Source: Anaerobaca lacustris (GTDB lineage Bacteria > Planctomycetota > Phycisphaerae > Sedimentisphaerales > Anaerobacaceae). From it: a DNA stretch of 33,107 bases. The translations under genes and the position numbers were made by a program. The notes beneath the pieces are model-generated. The model did not search any database. It saw only the letters and a program-made list of their open reading frames with translations, and was not told where the DNA came from. Shown one piece after another: positions 30,855 through 33,107 of this stretch; within the stretch, counting starts at the first letter, position 1; each line of letters begins with the position of its first letter. The stretch covers positions 1 through 33,107 of the forward strand of contig NZ_JASCXX010000038.1 in the NCBI RefSeq assembly GCF_030012215.1, read 5' to 3'.

Positions 30855-32126
30855 TCACAAACCCTCCAAGTGACTGACTTTCCCTACCATCCGATACAAG
30901 CGACAAGATGCGTGGAGGACATGGTAATTCCAGCATGTCTGCGCATGGCGCCACGAGCAACGATGCTTGCGGCGTAGCCAAAGCTGGATCTCCTGGCGGA
31001 CAGCCCAGTCGATCTTGTGGAAGGTGCGGTTGCTGTGGCCGATACGAAAGTACGTGCACCACCCCCAAAGAACGGGGTTCAGGGCCCGGATCACCACAGC
31101 AAGCGGCTCCGAGCTGCGAAACGAGCGAACCTTCTGGCGGACACGCCCCATGATACTCTTGCGTGCCTTCATCCGGGGCCACAGATAGATACGGCCTCGG
31201 CGACGACGGAACTCAAAGCCGAGGAAGGCGAAGCCGTCATCTAGCGTCGTCACCCGACTCTTCTCCTCGTTGACTACCAGTCGCAACTGGGCAAACTGCT
31301 GTTGCAGTCTCTCCCAAGCCTGCTGGGCAGCGTCCGCCGTATTCGCCAGGAGCACCATATCATCCGCATAACGCACGAGATGCGCCGGGGGGTTGGCTTG
31401 TCCGTCCCGCGTACACCACTGTCGATCTACCTCATGCAGAACGATGTTCGAGAGTACGGGGGAAATCACACCCCCTTGGGGTGATCCGCGATTCGGATGA
31501 CGCACCTTGCCCTCTTCCATCACGCCCGCCTTGAGCCAGGCGCGAATCAGACGAAGAATCCGCACGTCACCCACACGGCGGCCCACAAGATCCATCAAGA
31601 GATCATGGTCAATCGTGTCAAAGTAGGACTTGAGATCAACGTCCACCACGTAGGTCGAACCAGCCTGGAGGCGCTTGGTGATGGCACCCAGAGCCATACG
31701 CGGAGTTCGCTTCGGGCGAAAGCCGTAGGAACAGGGGCAGAAATCGGCTTCGAACAGAGGTTCGATCACGAATTTCACCGCCATCTGCACCACGCGGTCT
31801 TTTACCGTCGGAATTCCGAGAGGACGAGTTCGACCTGGTTGCCCTGACTTAGGAATGTACACCCGACGAGCAGGACTGACGCGATAGGATTCGGCGCGTA
31901 ATTCCTGCTGGAGTTCCTGCAAGAATCGCTCTTCACCATAGTCACGCACGGCCTCGATGCTCATGCAGTCGATGCCCGCTGCCCCGCCGTTGGATCGGAC
32001 GCCACGCCAGGCTTCCTCCAAAATGTCTATACGGCATATCTTGTCGTAGAGTAGGGTCAGCCTCCTTTCTGGTTGTGACTTGGCCACTCGATATAGCGTC
32101 CTCTGCAATTTGCGGGCCTTGTCCAT
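30855..32126 (-). CDS. ltrA: Group II intron reverse transcriptase/maturase
   Basis: 423 aa from ATG 32126 (MDKARKLQRTLYRVAK). RT domains 0-7 are present: GVRSNGGAAGID, VYIPKSGQPGRTRPLGIPTVKDRVVQ, the DVDLKSYFDTIDH palm motif, GSPQGGVISPVLSNI and the catalytic box RYADDMVLL. The maturase (GIIM) domain follows (PVLWGWCTYFRIGHSNRTFHKID). No HNH endonuclease domain is visible at the C terminus. The frame is open upstream to ATG 32726 (623 aa), but the extra 200 residues are Arg/Gly-rich and domainless, probably intron RNA sequence. Confidence 0.9.
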   Translation of the reverse strand: MDKARKLQRTLYRVAKSQPERRLTLLYDKICRIDILEEAWRGVRSNGGAAGIDCMSIEAVRDYGEERFLQELQQELRAESYRVSPARRVYIPKSGQPGRTRPLGIPTVKDRVVQMAVKFVIEPLFEADFCPCSYGFRPKRTPRMALGAITKRLQAGSTYVVDVDLKSYFDTIDHDLLMDLVGRRVGDVRILRLIRAWLKAGVMEEGKVRHPNRGSPQGGVISPVLSNIVLHEVDRQWCTRDGQANPPAHLVRYADDMVLLANTADAAQQAWERLQQQFAQLRLVVNEEKSRVTTLDDGFAFLGFEFRRRRGRIYLWPRMKARKSIMGRVRQKVRSFRSSEPLAVVIRALNPVLWGWCTYFRIGHSNRTFHKIDWAVRQEIQLWLRRKHRCSWRHAQTCWNYHVLHASCRLYRMVGKVSHLEGL

Positions 32127-32900
32127 ACGCTGGGGCGGTCTCCGCCTTCGCGTCTTCGACCGGGATGGAGCCTTCCCTCGCGGGGGCAGTCCGGTGGCCT
32201 TTCCTCGCTTTGCACGCCTGGTGGAAGCGGCGGTCCTTCCCTCCACTCGGTTGTCCCGAGTTTCATCGGTACTATGACCACCTCCGACTCCCTGTTTGGC
32301 CTCGGTCCTGCGATTTCGGGGACTCCCCTTATACGCTTCCCTACCGACGGACGCGGTTGCGAAGAACTCTTCCGTCGGACCGAACAGGGTCTCTCCGGTT
32401 ATCTTGCTGTGCTGTCTGCGCGTGCCACCGCCCTCTACACCGTCCCGGCGAGTCGAACGAATTCTCGCTGCGTTGCGACTCGTAGCAGGCTTCACCTTCA
32501 GGGGACAGGCTCGCCCCGGGAAAAGTTCCAGCTGAGTCAGGTTACTAACTGGTGGGGTTAACGATGCTGAAACGGCGTTCACTTGTGTTGCGGCCCGCGC
32601 ATTCGCCTCACCTCCCGCCTGACCTGCGGAGGCTTTGTCATCCCACTTCTCAACCGACGATTGCCCTTCGGCCGAGGGGATCAGGCTATCGGACGAGCGA
32701 GTCATTTCCGAACTGAAACCTTTCATTCAGTAAGTACAGCAAAACATCTCGGACGTACCCCCCAGACCCCTGGGATTTTTCGCTTTGGGCCAGGAACATG
32801 GTGAAGGGAAGGCGACGCTGGGTACCCACAACGTCGCCCATGTCCCCGGGTCGCGACGGCGCTCGGGTTGCTTCCCAGCAGAGCCCTATCCTTCGCCACG
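32127..32900 (-). other. 5' part of the group II intron (RNA domains I-IV), no separate gene
   Basis: 774 nt between the maturase start and the proposed intron 5' end. It contains an open frame continuous with the maturase (to 32726), whose translation has no recognisable domain. It most likely encodes the structured intron RNA. No other gene is supported here. Confidence 0.6.
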
Positions 32901-32940
32901 ACGGATTCAGTGTATCCGATAGAATGAGTCGCCTCAAGAG

Positions 32941-33107
32941 CTATCCCGGCGGTTTGGCGTGGAAGACCTCGAAGGGGCTCTGGAAGTCGAGACATTTGCG
33001 CGGCCGATGGTTCAGGGCGTGGACAATGGAACGCAGTTGCTTGGGGGGCACTTGGGTGAGGTCCGTGGCCTTGGGCAGGTACTGGCGCAGGAGGCCGTTG
33101 GTGTTCT
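32941..33107 (-). CDS. IS30-family transposase, C-terminal fragment (runs off window)
   Basis: 55 codons of the 3' end of a transposase: NTNGLLRQYLPKATDLTQV and HALNHRPRKCLDFQSPFEVF are the strongly conserved end of IS30-family DDE transposases, with stop TAG at 32941-32943. The 5' part lies beyond the window edge. The 40 nt between its stop and the proposed intron start probably include the element's terminal repeat. Confidence 0.88.
   Translation of the reverse strand, partial: NTNGLLRQYLPKATDLTQVPPKQLRSIVHALNHRPRKCLDFQSPFEVFHAKPPG

Larger units (their letters stand above)
30742..32900 (-). mobile_element. Group II intron
   Basis: Reverse-strand retroelement with reverse transcriptase/maturase, a clear domain V (30794-30826) and a domain VI/3' end reading GTTCTACTCTAC, placing the 3' splice site at about 30742/30741. 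The 5' end is tentative: GTGGCG near 32900 is the best candidate for the GUGYG start. It separates an IS30 transposase tail from a truncated glycosidase. Confidence 0.75.

Noticed and set aside
32723-32995. Minus-strand open frames between the IS30 fragment and the maturase
   Set aside because: They span the intron 5' RNA region and the IS end, with no domain and inconsistent starts; intron RNA is the better explanation.

Overview
The window looks like a chromosomal segment of a GC-rich, probably anaerobic bacterium. It carries abundant 2[4Fe-4S] proteins, persulfide and thiol chemistry, a radical SAM protein, a pyruvoyl arginine decarboxylase and sigma-54 control of a metal-cluster-type operon. 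A DUF4038 glycosidase and an ECF-controlled RND operon would fit Planctomycetota (Phycisphaerae-like) or another deep anaerobic lineage. This placement is inferred from gene content only; no rRNA or other phylogenetic marker is present.

Region A (39-2900, plus strand): a CoA-disulfide/persulfide reductase fused to rhodanese, an OsmC-family protein and a SAM methyltransferase.

Region B (3033-14416, plus strand) is the centrepiece. A PAS/AAA+/Fis sigma-54 activator lies directly upstream of a textbook -24/-12 promoter (4559-4574), with candidate palindromic enhancer sites in the same 242-nt gap. About 18 tightly packed genes follow, many overlapping by ATGA. They encode four dinitrogenase-cofactor (NifX/NifB/ORP-like) domain proteins, one of them fused through a Gly-Met repeat linker to a 2[4Fe-4S] ferredoxin. 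They also encode two MinD-type ATPases with inserted ferredoxin domains, an Mrp/NBP35 ATPase, DUF5320 Gly-rich proteins, several small zinc ribbons (one membrane-anchored), a DUF89 protein, a peptide deformylase, a J-domain protein, a methyltransferase and a YkoF/MTH1187 protein. The core (sigma-54 activator, two Fd-MinD ATPases, Mrp, ORP) matches the logic of the ORP (orange protein) system known from Desulfovibrio. Here it is much enlarged and looks like a metal-cluster or metallochaperone assembly line.

Region C (14450-20906, plus strand): hotdog thioesterase, pyruvoyl-dependent arginine decarboxylase, MBL-fold hydrolase, DUF169 protein, FmdB zinc ribbon, YggS-type PLP protein, an unrecognised protein, a radical SAM/winged-helix protein, a 38-residue membrane peptide and a HypE-like AIR-synthase protein.

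Region D (20934-29409, minus strand): reading in transcription order, ECF sigma factor, zinc-finger anti-sigma factor, Spy/CnrX-like periplasmic protein, TolC-type lipoprotein, membrane-fusion protein and RND pump, then a 3-hydroxyacyl-CoA dehydrogenase-like gene. This is an envelope or metal-stress efflux operon with overlapping genes.

Region E (29396-33107, minus strand): a DUF4038 glycosidase whose 5' end is cut off by a group II intron (about 30742-32900, with reverse transcriptase/maturase and domain V). The intron in turn abuts the 3' end of an IS30-family transposase that runs off the window. No tRNA, rRNA or CRISPR array was seen.
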